Shown: positions 9,019 through 19,761, counted from the first letter of the stretch. The stretch: 64,000 nt of DNA from Arthrospira sp. PCC 9108 (GCA_016745315.1 CP066886.1:2542501-2606500), one strand, 5' to 3'. The notes: generated by a model not told the origin, from the sequence alone. Made by a program: numbers and translations.

Positions 9019-10419
9019 ATGAAAATCAAGGTTCAAAATTTAGGTGTTATCAAACAAGCCCAACTAGAATTAGGAGATCTAACGATTATTTGTGGGCAAA
9101 ATAACTCTGGGAAAACTTATGTGACCTATGCTTTGTTTGGATTTTTATCGACATGGAGAGATGGCTTTGAGGTGGAAATTGCCAATGATATTATTGACCA
9201 GATTTTAAATCAAGGATTGGCGACGATCAACCTCCTAACTGATATTGATTCCCCAGAAAAAATCCTATCCCAAGCCTCCCAAGCCTACGCAGACAGTCTG
9301 GGGGAAATCTTTGGGACAAACGGAGCCAGGTTCGCCCAGACAACCTTTGAAGTTTTTTTAGATTTAAATAGAGATTTTTTTGATGATGGCTATGAAACCA
9401 ATATAGGAGCCAGAGGTTCTGATCAGCAAATCTTTTCACTAATCAAACCTGTAAATAGCCCAGAATTGACGGTTACACTCCTAGCCACAAAGGAAAATCT
9501 GAATTTTCCTCGACAAATCATCAATAAAATTATTAGTGATTCGATTAAAAATATCCTGTTTTCTCGATTTTTTCCGCGTCCTTTTATCGCGAGTGCGGAA
9601 AGAACAGGTGCGGCTATTTTTCGGAAAGAACTCAATTTTGCCCGTAATCGCCTCCTAGATGAACTGAGCCAAGTTGAAGGGGAAAAAGATAGGTTTCAAC
9701 TGCTGCTTTCTAAGGGGTATGGAGATTATGCGTTGCCGATTCATAAAAATGTTGAGTTTCTGCGTAATTTAGAGGGAATATCTAAACGCAGCAGTGATTT
9801 AAGCGAAATCAATCCTGGTATTTTGGATGATTTTGATGATATTATTGGCGGTCGTTATGTGGTGACCAAAAATGATGAACTCTATTATATTCCTATGGGT
9901 AATAAAAAAGCTCAGTTAACGATGGATGAAAGTTCTAGCGCAGTTCGTTCTTTACTGGATATTGGCTTTTATTTAAAACATATTGCCAAAATCGGTCAAT
10001 TACTAATTATTGATGAACCCGAACTAAATTTGCACCCGGAAAACCAACGTCGAATCGCTCGTTTAATTGCTCGGTTAATTAACAGTGGCATCAAAGTATT
10101 GATGACGACCCACAGTGATTATATTGTCAAGGAATTGAACACCCTAATCATGCTCAATTCCGATAAACCCCACATTCAGAAAATCGCTCAACAAGAAGGC
10201 TATAAACAAGATGAAATTCTCGATGCTAGTCGTGTTAGAGTTTATATCGCGGAAGAAGCCCTTGTTCAACTACCCGGTAAATCGAGGCGGAGTCGCTGCC
10301 AAACGTTAACTGTTGCCAAGATTACACCGGATTTCGGTATAGAAATTTCCAGCTTTGACACTGCGATTGAAGCCATGAATAAAATTCAAGAAGCGATCGT
10401 TTGGGGAGAAGAGTTCTAG
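9019..10419 (+). CDS. AAA/ABC-type ATPase of the OLD/RecF-like 'predicted ATPase' group
   Basis: A 466-residue soluble ATPase. Walker A is GQNNSGKT at 26-33. A signature-like MDESSSAVRSLLDIG sits near 306-320. Walker B is LLIIDEPELNLHPENQ with D332-E333, and the H-loop is MTTHSDYIVKEL with H365. The long insertion between the two nucleotide-binding halves is typical of OLD/AAA_15/AAA_21 ATPases that partner with nucleases or toxins. The stop codon TAG overlaps the GTG of the next gene (TAGTG), so the two are translationally coupled. In known defence systems such ATPases sense phage or DNA and license an effector. That role here is inference from architecture and neighbours. Confidence 0.8.
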   Translation: MKIKVQNLGVIKQAQLELGDLTIICGQNNSGKTYVTYALFGFLSTWRDGFEVEIANDIIDQILNQGLATINLLTDIDSPEKILSQASQAYADSLGEIFGTNGARFAQTTFEVFLDLNRDFFDDGYETNIGARGSDQQIFSLIKPVNSPELTVTLLATKENLNFPRQIINKIISDSIKNILFSRFFPRPFIASAERTGAAIFRKELNFARNRLLDELSQVEGEKDRFQLLLSKGYGDYALPIHKNVEFLRNLEGISKRSSDLSEINPGILDDFDDIIGGRYVVTKNDELYYIPMGNKKAQLTMDESSSAVRSLLDIGFYLKHIAKIGQLLIIDEPELNLHPENQRRIARLIARLINSGIKVLMTTHSDYIVKELNTLIMLNSDKPHIQKIAQQEGYKQDEILDASRVRVYIAEEALVQLPGKSRRSRCQTLTVAKITPDFGIEISSFDTAIEAMNKIQEAIVWGEEF

Positions 10420-11039
10420 TGTGGAAGAGAGATTATAAAATTCTGTCAGAGTTAATTGATGAATCAGCACAAATTAAAGCGATCGCTCTACCCTATAACA
10501 GTCGAGAAGTAATCCTAACTGAAGCAGATCAAGATGTTAAATATTCCATTAAAATTAAGGGATTTCCACCAGAATTTTTCATTATTAAATCCGATAAGTT
10601 TGCACCACCAGTAGGATTTATTCAAGGATTACAAGGAGAATGCAAACGTTCAGATTATATCATTTTGGTTAACATTTTGCTTAACCAAAAATCACAAAAA
10701 ACAGCTATTTTTTTAGAACTCAAGCGAGGCAACCCAGATAATCAAGATATTATTAAACAACTTAAAGGTGGTTTTTGTCTATTTAAATATTTGCAAAAAA
10801 TCGGGCAAGTTTTTTGGGGAAAGCCTGATTTTCTCAAGGATTATGATATTAAATTTGTGGTGATTAAAAATATACCCATGCCAGGTAATTTGAATAAACG
10901 TTCATCACAATTCAAACGAGAAAATCTGGTGAAGTCCCTTAAAATAGACGGTGACAATATAGAAGAAATACCGAAGCACTATTTATCGGTTAAGCATCAG
11001 AAAGAAATTTATTTCCGAGTTTTCTTAGAAAAAGCATGA
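10419..11039 (+). CDS. PD-(D/E)XK nuclease-like partner of the upstream ATPase
   Basis: I do not recognise a named family. With the GTG at 10419, which overlaps the ATPase stop codon and has GGAG just upstream, the protein has 206 residues. The stretch CKRSDYIILVN followed by TAIFLELKRG gives D79, E100 and K102, i.e. D-X20-E-X-K inside beta-strand-like sequence, with Q114 following. This is the signature of a PD-(D/E)XK nuclease core. A small nuclease-like protein coupled to an OLD-like ATPase looks like an effector/sensor pair. The alternative is a non-catalytic regulatory subunit. A TTG six codons earlier is a less likely start. Confidence 0.6.
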   Translation: MWKRDYKILSELIDESAQIKAIALPYNSREVILTEADQDVKYSIKIKGFPPEFFIIKSDKFAPPVGFIQGLQGECKRSDYIILVNILLNQKSQKTAIFLELKRGNPDNQDIIKQLKGGFCLFKYLQKIGQVFWGKPDFLKDYDIKFVVIKNIPMPGNLNKRSSQFKRENLVKSLKIDGDNIEEIPKHYLSVKHQKEIYFRVFLEKA

Positions 11040-11070
11040 TTTGAGATGCGATCGCCTCAATACCAGTAAC

Positions 11071-11285
11071 CTCAAATACTTGACGACAGAATGGAGGTTT
11101 TGCTATACTGACGGAAATCGCTTCCGAGGGGTTATTGTGCCTACACCCAAAAAAAAGCCGGAAACCCTATATAGATCGTGAAATATTAATATTTTGTGGC
11201 TACAATTTAAAATGGCGATGCACGAGTTTTTGAGGATTTAGTCCAGGCTGAAAATTAGGCTATTGACAAAATAGACATTTTATGA
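11071..11285 (+). repeat. Leader copy A, shared by the two AAA-WD40 genes
   Basis: A stretch of about 215 bp, clearly similar to 15056-15270 (my alignment by eye suggests roughly 80%). Conserved blocks include CTCAAATACTTGACGACAGA, TTATTGTGCCTACAC, AAGCCGGAAACCCTATATA, the dyad AAATATTAATATTT, GCGATGCACGAGTTTTT and TTGACAAAATAG. It contains no reading frame and lies upstream of the start codon at 11337. It is probably a common promoter/regulatory leader duplicated together with the gene. The rest of the 11040-11336 gap holds nothing recognisable. Confidence 0.7.
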
Positions 11286-11336
11286 AATTACCGTTGTGGT
11301 GGGCTAATAATTAACTATAATTATCGATATAATCTC

Positions 11337-14300
11337 ATGATACTTGAGTCCCAATCAATTTATCAAGTTGGTGGTAGCCTTCATAGGGACTCACCGACCT
11401 ATGTGGAGAGGGCGGCGGATAGGGAACTCTATCAAGCCTTGAAATCCGGGGAATTTTGCTATGTTCTCAATAGTCGTCAAATGGGTAAATCGTCCCTGTT
11501 GGTGCGGACTTCCTATCGGCTACAACAGGAGTCGCTGAAATGTATCAGCTTAGATATGACTTGTATTGGTAGTGAAAATGTGACACCTTTACAGTGGTAT
11601 AAAGGGATTTTAACATTTTTATGGACAGGTTTTAAGCTGACCAGTAAATTTCCACTGAAAAGCTGGTGGAATGAACGAGAAGACCTATCTTTATTGCAGC
11701 GTTTAAGTCAATTTATTGAAGAGTTATTAAAACATTTACCAGACGAACACCTGTTTATATTTGTGGATGAAATCGATAGCATTTTAAGTTTACCATTCCC
11801 GGTGGATGATTTTTTTGCTTTCATTCGTTATTGTTATAATGAAAGGGCTGTTAATCCCGAATATAATCGGATTACTTTTGCGATTTTTGGAGTAGCTACA
11901 CCTTCGGATTTAATTAAAGATAAAAATCGCACGCCGTTTAATATTGGGAAAGCTATACAGTTATCAGGATTTACTTTAAAGGAAGCTGAACCTTTAATGA
12001 CAGGTTTAATTATTCCGGGTAAAAATTCTCGTCGTTTGCTGAAAAGTATATTAAATTGGACGAGAGGACAGCCTTTTTTAACTCAGAAAATTTGTAATAT
12101 ATTATGTGTGGAGATATTGAAAGAAGGTAAACATAAGTTCTGGGAGTCTAAATCCGAAGAAAAGATTATCTATAAAATTGTTCAAGATTACATTATTGAT
12201 AATTGGGAATATCACGACGAACCGGAACATTTACGAACTATCTCTAATCGGTTATTAGATAATCACAAAACTCTGGCAAATTTGCTAAGTCTTTATCAGC
12301 AAGTTTTAATAGGTATAATAGTTGAAGCTGATGGTAGTGCTGAACAAACGGAATTAATTATGTCTGGCTTGGTGATTAAATACCATAATTATTTAATTGT
12401 GAAAAATAAGATTTATAAAAGCATTTTTAATCACGATTGGGTAGATAAAAAGTTAAGTAATTTACGACCCTATTCTCAAACTCTTGAAGCCTGGGTGATT
12501 TCTGGTAAAACTGATGAATCTCGACTGCTGCGAGGACAGGCTTTCAAAGATGCTCAAAAGTGGATGGTAGGTAAGGTTTTGAGTCCGGTAGATTATCAAT
12601 TTTTAAATGCTTCGGCTGAACTGGAACAAATGCAAGTTAGACAGCAACTAGAAATTGAGCGATCGCAAGCTATTGCCAACCAATTAAAAGAACAGCAAAT
12701 CAGATTATTAGAGCAACAAAAAAATGCCCAAAAACAAAAACTTTTTATAGGAGTTTTAACTATTGGTTTTGTGATAAATTCTCTGTTGGTATTTCAGACA
12801 TTTAATTTATATATGAGAGCTTCAATTAATGAAAAACAAGCTAGAATTAACGAAATTAGTGCTGTTTTAAATTCTGCAAATACTTTATTCACTCAAAATT
12901 ATCACTTGGATGCTTTATTGTCGGCTTTAGCAGCACATCAAAAAATTGCAACTATAAAATCACCTAATCCCGCCATTATCGAGAGGGTAAAGCAGACGGT
13001 TAGCCGGGCATTTTTTAGGGCTGATGAGTTCAATAGAATTGTAGCCCATGACCATTTGATTTGGCGAGTTACTTTCTCTCCTGACGGTGAATATATCGCT
13101 ACTAGCAGTAATGATAATACTATTAAACTCTGGGATAAGCGAGGTAATTTATTACAGGTTTTTGCTGGTCATGAAGGGGACGTTTTTGATGTGGCTTTTT
13201 CCCCAGATGGTCAATTTTTAGCCTCAGCGAGTTTAGACAAAACGGCTAAGATCTGGACTGTTGATGGTAATTTAGTTACTACCCTAAGTCTCCATAAAAA
13301 TGGTGTCAGGGCGATCGCTTTTTCTCCAGATGGTCAGACCATAGGAATAGCTAGTCAAGACAAAACAGCGCAACTGTGGCGACGGGGTGACCAGGGATGG
13401 GTTGATGCTTATCTTCACCTGACTTTAACAGGTCATGATGATGCTGTAGAGGCGATCGCTTTTTCTCCAGATGGTCAAAATATCGCCACCACTAGCAAAG
13501 ACCACACCGTGAAACTATGGGGAATAGATGGCAGTCTAGTTAATACCTTTAGCGGACACCAAAACCCGGTCTGGGACGTGGTATTCTCCCCGATGGCAAA
13601 ACTATCGTTTCTGGTAGTAATGACGGTACAGCTAAAGTGTGGGGACTTGATGGCAGTCTGATTACTACTTTACCCTCCCAGGAAGGTTGGGTTTGGTCTG
13701 TGGCTATTAGTCCTCCCGATAGCATTATCCGCCGTTTAGGTATTGTTTTCGCCACTGCTGATTTAGCTAATAATATTAAGCTGTGGGATATAGATGGTAA
13801 TTTGCTATACACCCTAGAAGGTCATCAACAACAGGTCTGGAATGTTAGCTTTAGCCCTGATGGTAAAACGCTGGCTTCGGTAAGTAATGATAAAACTCTT
13901 CGACTCTGGGGTTTTGAACACCCTAGCCTCACTATTTTGAGGGGACATAATAGGGGTATTTTAGATGCGGTATTTTCTGAGGATGACAGTTTTGTGGTAA
14001 CTGGTAGTGATGATAAAACTCTCAGAATTTGGCGACCTAATGGGGAGTTATTACAGACTATTCCTACTAGCGACGGGGGAGTTTTGTCGGTCAGTGTTGC
14101 TTCTCAATATCAAATTTTGGCTACTGGTAGCTATGACCAAATCATTCAACTGTGGCAAATTTCCCCTGACGGAACCAACATAACTTTACTAAACACTTTA
14201 ACTGAACATACTGGACCTGTTTGGTCGGTGGCTTTTAGTCCCAATGGTGAATTTCTGGTGAGTGGTAGTGGTGATAGCACTATCAAACTTTGGAATAAAG

Positions 14301-14920
14301 ACGGGGTTTTGCTCAAAAGTTGGTCTTCACAGGGACAGACTATCCGCACGATTGCTATTAGCCGAGATAATCAGTTAATTGCTTCTGGTGGTAGTGGTGG
14401 AATGGTGAAAATTTGGGGAGTTGATGGTAGCCTGAAACGGGAACTAAGTCCATACCACAGGGGAACTATCTTAGGCTTAGATTTTTCTCCTGATGGTCGC
14501 TTTTTGGTTTCTGCTGCTGAAGATGATATGGTTATGCTGTGGGATATAAATGGCAATCTAATTAATGATTTTAAAGCTGATCATAATGATATTGTATCGG
14601 ATGTGACTTTTTCCCCAGATAGTCAAATACTGGCGACAGCGGGGACAGATGGAAGTGCGAAAATTTGGAGTCTTGATGGGGAAAATTTGGCGATTTTTAA
14701 TGGTCATCGTACCCATCAAACTCGGGTTTTGTCGGTGAATTTTAGCCATGATGGTCAACGGTTAATTTCTACTGATATTGATGGGGTGGCTATCCTGTGG
14801 AATATTAAGGATTCTATTAATTATCAAACAGTGCGTAATTATGCCTGTGACTGGATACGGGATTACTTACAAATTCATGCCGACACTGAAAATGGCGATC
14901 GCCAAATATGCCAAAATTGA
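11337..14920 (+). pseudogene. AAA-like ATPase with WD40 propellers, interrupted by one frameshift
   Basis: The N-terminus is the cyanobacterial AAA-like domain (PF14516 type): [17 protein letters not shown], the Walker A-like [12 protein letters not shown] near residue 50, and a Walker B-like [13 protein letters not shown] charged coiled coil and one membrane segment ([21 protein letters not shown]) follow. Then come about 14 WD40 blades marked by repeated SPDG...LWD/LWG, and a conserved tail (YACDWIRDYLQIH). At 13588-13591 a run of four Cs has lost one base relative to the expected SPDGK codon string. The frame therefore ends at 13661 and continues in another frame from about 13592. Restoring one C gives a protein of about 1194 residues. 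It is paralogous to the intact gene downstream. Its function is unknown; a STAND-like or scaffold/sensor role is a guess. Confidence 0.8.
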
Positions 14921-15055
14921 ACAGATCCGGTTTTGGATACCCTGACCTACAGCCTTTAAATACCCCAATTAATAATTTGTACTAATATTTTCATCAAAAG
15001 AGTTTTGATTTTCAAAATAATGTTAAGATTTAATACAATTTAATTGATAACTCCT
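14921..15055. other. Gene-free spacer between the two AAA-WD40 genes
   Basis: An AT-rich spacer with no reading frame, RNA gene or clear hairpin. It precedes leader copy B. Confidence 0.4.
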
Positions 15056-15270
15056 CTCAAATACTTGACGACAGAATGGGGGTTTTGCTATGCTTATATA
15101 AATGCCATCCAAGGGCTTATTGTGCCTACACGCCCCAAAAAAGCCGGAAACCCTATATATATCGTGAAATATTAATATTTTTTGGTGAAAGTTTAAAATT
15201 GCGATGCACGAGTTTTTAAGGATTGAGCCAGGGTCAAAAATTAGCCTCTTGACAAAATAGCGATTTTGTG
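15056..15270 (+). repeat. Leader copy B, shared by the two AAA-WD40 genes
   Basis: The counterpart of 11071-11285, with the same ordered blocks: CTCAAATACTTGACGACAGA, TTATTGTGCCTACAC, GCCGGAAACCCTATATA, AAATATTAATATTT, GCGATGCACGAGTTTTT and TTGACAAAATAG. It ends about 100 bases before the chosen start codon. Conservation of non-coding blocks in the same order suggests selection for a shared control element, or simply a recent duplication. Confidence 0.7.
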
Positions 15271-15371
15271 CGTATCATGCTTTGTTTACAAAAATTGAAG
15301 ATAAAGCTGTTGATTATTTTATTAATTGTAATAGTGAGATAATTATCAGAATTGACGATGAGATTTTAATT

Positions 15372-18300
15372 ATGATAACTGAATATCGATCAATTTATCA
15401 AGTCGGAGGTAGTCTGCATACCGACTGTCCTAGCTATGTTAAGCGACAAGCAGATACAGACCTGTATGAAGCCTTGAAGCGGGGAGAGTTTGGTTATGTT
15501 CTCAACTCTCGTCAGATGGGTAAATCTTCTCTGTTAGTGCAAGCCCGCCACCGTTTACAAGCAGAAGGAATACGTTGTGCGACGTTAGACATGACGGTTA
15601 TTGGTAGTGAAGATGTTACCCCAATGCAGTGGTATAAGGGAATTTTTGTAGAACTTTGGCGAGGGTTTGGGTTATTAAAATATATGCCATTTAAAGTATG
15701 GTGGAAAGAACAAGGCGAACTTTCATTGGTACAGAAATTAAATCAGTTTATAGTTGAGGTTTTACTGCCAACTTTTCCCCATGATATATTTTGCATTTTT
15801 ATTGATGAGATCGACACTATTTTAAGTTTACCATTTCCGGTAGATGATTGGTTTGCATTTATTCGATTTTGTTATAACCAAAGGGCAACTGAGGCAGCAT
15901 ATCAACGGTTAAATTTTGCGATTTTCGGGGTAGCTAATCCCTCCGATTTAATTAGAGACCGCACCCGAACCCCTTTTAATATTGGCACAGCGATCGCACT
16001 TTCTGGGTTTACCCTAGAGGAAGCAAAACCCCTACAAAAGGGATTAAATGTTCCGGGTTTTAATGGGGAAATTTTGCTGCAAGAAATCTTAAACTGGACA
16101 GGAGGACAGCCGTTTTTAACTCAGAAGTTATGTAATCTCATATATTACCAATATCATCAAGATATTAATCCGCTAAATCGTGGTCAAATAGCATCGGAAA
16201 AAGAGTTTATAAAAACATTGGTGATTGACCAGATAATTACTAATTGGGAAAAGCAAGACGAACCGGAACATTTGCGAACCATTAGAAATCGAATTATTAG
16301 CAATCCTCAAATCTGCTCAAGATTATTAGGTATTTATCAGAAAATACTCCTAGAGACCGAAATACCCTTTGATGGTAGTCGGGAAGAAACGGAGGTTTTA
16401 CTATCGGGATTAATTGAAAAATCCGGGAGTGTGCTAAAAGTTAAAAATCCCATTTATGAGCATATTTTTAACTTAGAATGGACGCAAAAACAGCTAAATT
16501 TACTACGTCCATATTCCCAAAACTTTGAGGCTTGGATAGCTTCTTGTCAAACAGATGATTCTCGACTTTTACGAGGTCAAGCCTTGTTAGAAGCGCGAAA
16601 TTGGGCGTTAGGAAAAAGTTTAAGTGATGGTGATTATCAATTTTTATCAGCTTCGGAAAAATGCGATCGCGCTGCCATGCAACAGGCTTTAGAAGCGGAA
16701 AAATTAATCGCGGTAGAAGCGAGACTTTTAGAAGAATATAAAAACTCAAGACTACAGCGGCGACTGTTAACCACGGTAGTTTTATCACTATTGTTCTCCC
16801 TAGGGTTAGCGGGTTTAGCTTACTCCCAATATCGTCGAGCGATCGCCAGCTACGAAATCACCAAAGTCCGAGAAATTGAGGCCCTAATTTCCGCCACAGA
16901 GGGTCAGTTTTTATCACAAAATAGCTTCAATGCTTTAATTAATGCTGTACGGGCAAAAATGAGGATTAAGGATGTCAAAAATCCCGATTATAATATCCAA
17001 AATAAAGTAAATTCTGTCTTGATTCAATCTGTTTATGGGATGAATGAATATCATAGTTTTGGTCGTCAGGAAGACCGAGTTTGGTCTTTAGATTGGAGTA
17101 AAGATGGTGAACAGATAGCGATTATTACCCGCACTAATTCTCAAGATGTTGACCGAAGGGATAAAATTATTGCAGAAAATAATCAGATTATGATTTTTAA
17201 TCGGCGGGGAAAACTACTGAATATTATCCCAAATTTTGCCTATGAATTACGAACTATAGCTTTTTTCCCAGACGGCTATATAGCCACGGGACACAGCAAT
17301 GGGGAAATCAGAATTTGGTCTAATGAAGGTGATTTGGTGTTCACGTTTTCCGCCCATGAGGAAGAAATATGGGATCTGATAATTCGGGAGCAAGACACCA
17401 TAGCCACTTCTAGCACTCGTGGTTCTATAAAACTTTGGCGCAGAGATGGCACTTTATTAAATGAATTTGTGGGTCATACTCAAGTGGTGAAAAAGATAGC
17501 CTTTTCTCCAGACGGTAACCGCCTGGCTTCTGTGAGTGATGATGGTACAGTGAAACTGTGGGACATAACAGGAGAATTATTAGCTGATTTTGAACATTCT
17601 CAAGAACCTGTGGAGGCTTTGGCTTTTTCTCCTGATGGTCAGTATCTAGTGGCTGGAGGTCATAATAGAGAATTGAAATTATGGTCTATTAATGAAAGGT
17701 CTGCTATTGTCCTCGGAAAACATGACAATAGTATTAGGACTGTGGCTTTTTCTCCTGATGGTAATATAATTGCTTCTGGGAGTTGGGATCAGACTATCCG
17801 TTTATGGAGTCCTGACGGTAGACACCTGCAAACTTTTGTTTCCCATACTGCGCCGCTTACTCAACTCGCCTTTAGTCCTGATGGTGAAACTCTGGCTTCT
17901 GCTGATTTCAATGGGGAGGTTAAACTATGGAAAGTTAAGAGTCCGTTTTTGACTGTGTTATCAGGACATGAAACCCATCTGCGGAGAGTAGCTTTAACTC
18001 CAGACCATCAGCAAGTTTTCTCTGTTAGTTGGGGTGGAGAAGTTTATCGCTGGGATATGCAGGGTCGTTTACTGGGAAGACTAGAAGGTCATGATAAGGG
18101 TGTAATTGGTCTAGGGGTTTCTCCTGATGGTGAAATTGTGGCGACGGGTAGCTGGGATGAAAGTATTCGCCTCTGGAATATGGAGGGAGAGTTATTAAAG
18201 GTGATCAATAATGCTCATTCTATGGGGGTAAATCAATTAGCTTTTTCGCCAAATGGTGAGGTGATAGCTTCGGTGGGAAATGATAAGAAAGTGAAATTGT

Positions 18301-18911
18301 GGAGTCGAGTTGGGGAGTTTATACGGGAGTGGGAATATTCGGAAGTGATTACGGGGGTTGCTTTTAGTCCTGATGGTAAAATGGTGGTTACGGGTAGTGA
18401 GGATAAGGAGGTCAGAGTTGTATATATAGACGGGTCTGGGACGCGGTTAATTGGTAATCATCAGGGTAGTGTTTGGGGGGTGGCTTTTAGTCCCCAAGGT
18501 GATATGATTGCTTCTGCTAGTACAGATAACACGGTCAGATTATGGTTTTTAGATGGTAGAAAATCGATAGTTTTGCATCATCAGGGAATTGTTGATCACG
18601 TGGCTTTTTCGCCAGATGGTGAGATGATTGCTTCGGCTAGTTGGGATGGCACTATTCAACTTTGGACTAATGAAGGGGTGAAACTTAAAACGTTAATCCG
18701 ACATCAAGGACCAGTGCGGACTGTGGCTTTTAGTAATGATGGGAAATGGATTATTTCTGGGGGAGATGATCATAAGGGGATTATCTGGAATGTGGCTGAG
18801 ATTATGGCTTTGGATGAGTTGAGTTATGCTTGTTATGTCATCCAAGACTACCTTAATTATCACCCGGGATTAAAGGATGAGGAAAGAAATTTGTGCGATC
18901 GCTTTAATTAA
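15372..18911 (+). CDS. AAA-like ATPase with C-terminal WD40 propellers (intact paralogue)
   Basis: 1179 residues from the ATG at 15372. This start was chosen because [16 protein letters not shown] aligns with the N-terminus of the upstream paralogue; the frame is open back to a TTG at 15282. The AAA-like domain has [12 protein letters not shown] and FCIFIDEIDTIL. One membrane segment (LLTTVVLSLLFSLGLAGLAY) separates it from about 15 WD40-type repeats, many with SPDG and LW dipeptides, enough for two seven-bladed propellers. The tail (YACYVIQDYLNYHPGL) matches the paralogue. It is probably a membrane-tethered NTPase with a large protein-interaction surface. The biological role is not readable. 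Confidence 0.85.
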   Translation: MITEYRSIYQVGGSLHTDCPSYVKRQADTDLYEALKRGEFGYVLNSRQMGKSSLLVQARHRLQAEGIRCATLDMTVIGSEDVTPMQWYKGIFVELWRGFGLLKYMPFKVWWKEQGELSLVQKLNQFIVEVLLPTFPHDIFCIFIDEIDTILSLPFPVDDWFAFIRFCYNQRATEAAYQRLNFAIFGVANPSDLIRDRTRTPFNIGTAIALSGFTLEEAKPLQKGLNVPGFNGEILLQEILNWTGGQPFLTQKLCNLIYYQYHQDINPLNRGQIASEKEFIKTLVIDQIITNWEKQDEPEHLRTIRNRIISNPQICSRLLGIYQKILLETEIPFDGSREETEVLLSGLIEKSGSVLKVKNPIYEHIFNLEWTQKQLNLLRPYSQNFEAWIASCQTDDSRLLRGQALLEARNWALGKSLSDGDYQFLSASEKCDRAAMQQALEAEKLIAVEARLLEEYKNSRLQRRLLTTVVLSLLFSLGLAGLAYSQYRRAIASYEITKVREIEALISATEGQFLSQNSFNALINAVRAKMRIKDVKNPDYNIQNKVNSVLIQSVYGMNEYHSFGRQEDRVWSLDWSKDGEQIAIITRTNSQDVDRRDKIIAENNQIMIFNRRGKLLNIIPNFAYELRTIAFFPDGYIATGHSNGEIRIWSNEGDLVFTFSAHEEEIWDLIIREQDTIATSSTRGSIKLWRRDGTLLNEFVGHTQVVKKIAFSPDGNRLASVSDDGTVKLWDITGELLADFEHSQEPVEALAFSPDGQYLVAGGHNRELKLWSINERSAIVLGKHDNSIRTVAFSPDGNIIASGSWDQTIRLWSPDGRHLQTFVSHTAPLTQLAFSPDGETLASADFNGEVKLWKVKSPFLTVLSGHETHLRRVALTPDHQQVFSVSWGGEVYRWDMQGRLLGRLEGHDKGVIGLGVSPDGEIVATGSWDESIRLWNMEGELLKVINNAHSMGVNQLAFSPNGEVIASVGNDKKVKLWSRVGEFIREWEYSEVITGVAFSPDGKMVVTGSEDKEVRVVYIDGSGTRLIGNHQGSVWGVAFSPQGDMIASASTDNTVRLWFLDGRKSIVLHHQGIVDHVAFSPDGEMIASASWDGTIQLWTNEGVKLKTLIRHQGPVRTVAFSNDGKWIISGGDDHKGIIWNVAEIMALDELSYACYVIQDYLNYHPGLKDEERNLCDRFN

Positions 18912-18931
18912 AGTGGGATGAAAGGTTAACT

Positions 18932-18952
18932 TAGCCCCTAAAATTGGGGCTA
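18932..18952. terminator. Bidirectional hairpin between converging genes
   Basis: TAGCCCC (18932-18938) pairs with GGGGCTA (18946-18952) around a 7-base AT-rich loop. It lies between the ends of the AAA-WD40 gene and the minus-strand YrdC gene. Confidence 0.55.
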
Positions 18953-18957
18953 TTGGG

Positions 18958-19626
18958 CTATTCTTCTGGCAGATCCCAATCAGCGATCGCCTCCCATCCT
19001 TTTCCGCGCCGCACCAGGACAGGATCATCAGCACTTAAATCAATAATTGTCGAGACTTGATAATCCAAATCAGCGCCATCATCAACAATAATATCAACCA
19101 AATTCTCCAAGGCATCAAAAAGCTGAAACTTATCATAATTTTGGGGAATTTTCCGAATTAAAGCCGAGGGTTCATCTTCTTCTTTAATATGTGCAGAAGT
19201 AGAGATGACCGGATTTCCTAGAGATTCCAAAATCGCTAAACACACGGGATGATCAGGAACCCTAATTCCGGTGGTTTTCCGCTTAGGTGACATGACCAAT
19301 TTGGGCACTTGTTTAGTGGCGGGAAGCACAAAAGTATAACTCCCCGGAATCAATTTTTTGATGGTGCGATAAGCCTCGTCAGTAACTATGGCATAATCGG
19401 CAATATTGGATAAGGATGAACACAAGAAGGTGAGAGGTTTATCATTGGAAATCTGCTTAATTTGTCGTACCTTTTGGACTGCAGATTTAACGGTGAGGTC
19501 GCAACCGATCGCATAAACAGTATCAGTAGGGTAAAGCATCACCGCCCCACGTTTAAGGGCATCGTTAATTTGTTCAATGGTGCGTTTTTGAGGATTTTGG
19601 GGATGAATTTCGTACAGAGTAGCCAT
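18958..19626 (-). CDS. L-threonylcarbamoyladenylate synthase family protein (YrdC/Sua5/YciO)
   Basis: 222 residues from the ATG at 19626 (MATLYEIHPQNPQKR); the open frame extends 53 codons further upstream, but that part is not YrdC-like. The YrdC fold is marked by AVMLYPTDTVYAIGCD, a KPLTFLCSSLSNIADYA block, PGSYTFVLPAT, TTGIRVPDHP and GNPVISTSAH. The family makes threonylcarbamoyl-AMP for t6A37 in ANN-decoding tRNAs. The KR pair of the classic KxR/SxN set is less clear, so it could be the YciO branch. It diverges from larC with a 135-base spacer. Confidence 0.8.
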   Translation of the reverse strand: MATLYEIHPQNPQKRTIEQINDALKRGAVMLYPTDTVYAIGCDLTVKSAVQKVRQIKQISNDKPLTFLCSSLSNIADYAIVTDEAYRTIKKLIPGSYTFVLPATKQVPKLVMSPKRKTTGIRVPDHPVCLAILESLGNPVISTSAHIKEEDEPSALIRKIPQNYDKFQLFDALENLVDIIVDDGADLDYQVSTIIDLSADDPVLVRRGKGWEAIADWDLPEE

Positions 19627-19761
19627 ATAATAAAGTCCATGAACTCGAATAATTATCGAACAATTAAAGTTTAAAGTCAGAATGACGATCTGATCATGCC
19701 CAATTTTTGAGTAAAATAACTTTAAACTAAAATCGATACCACTTAAACCAGACCGCCGAAA

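Noticed and set aside
13637-14920. A separate WD40 protein gene starting at 13637
   Set aside because: It begins mid-blade and continues the upstream gene after a one-C deletion at 13588-13591.
15282-15371. An N-terminal extension of the second AAA-WD40 protein starting at TTG
   Set aside because: The paralogue starts at the position matching the ATG at 15372, and the extension has no counterpart there.
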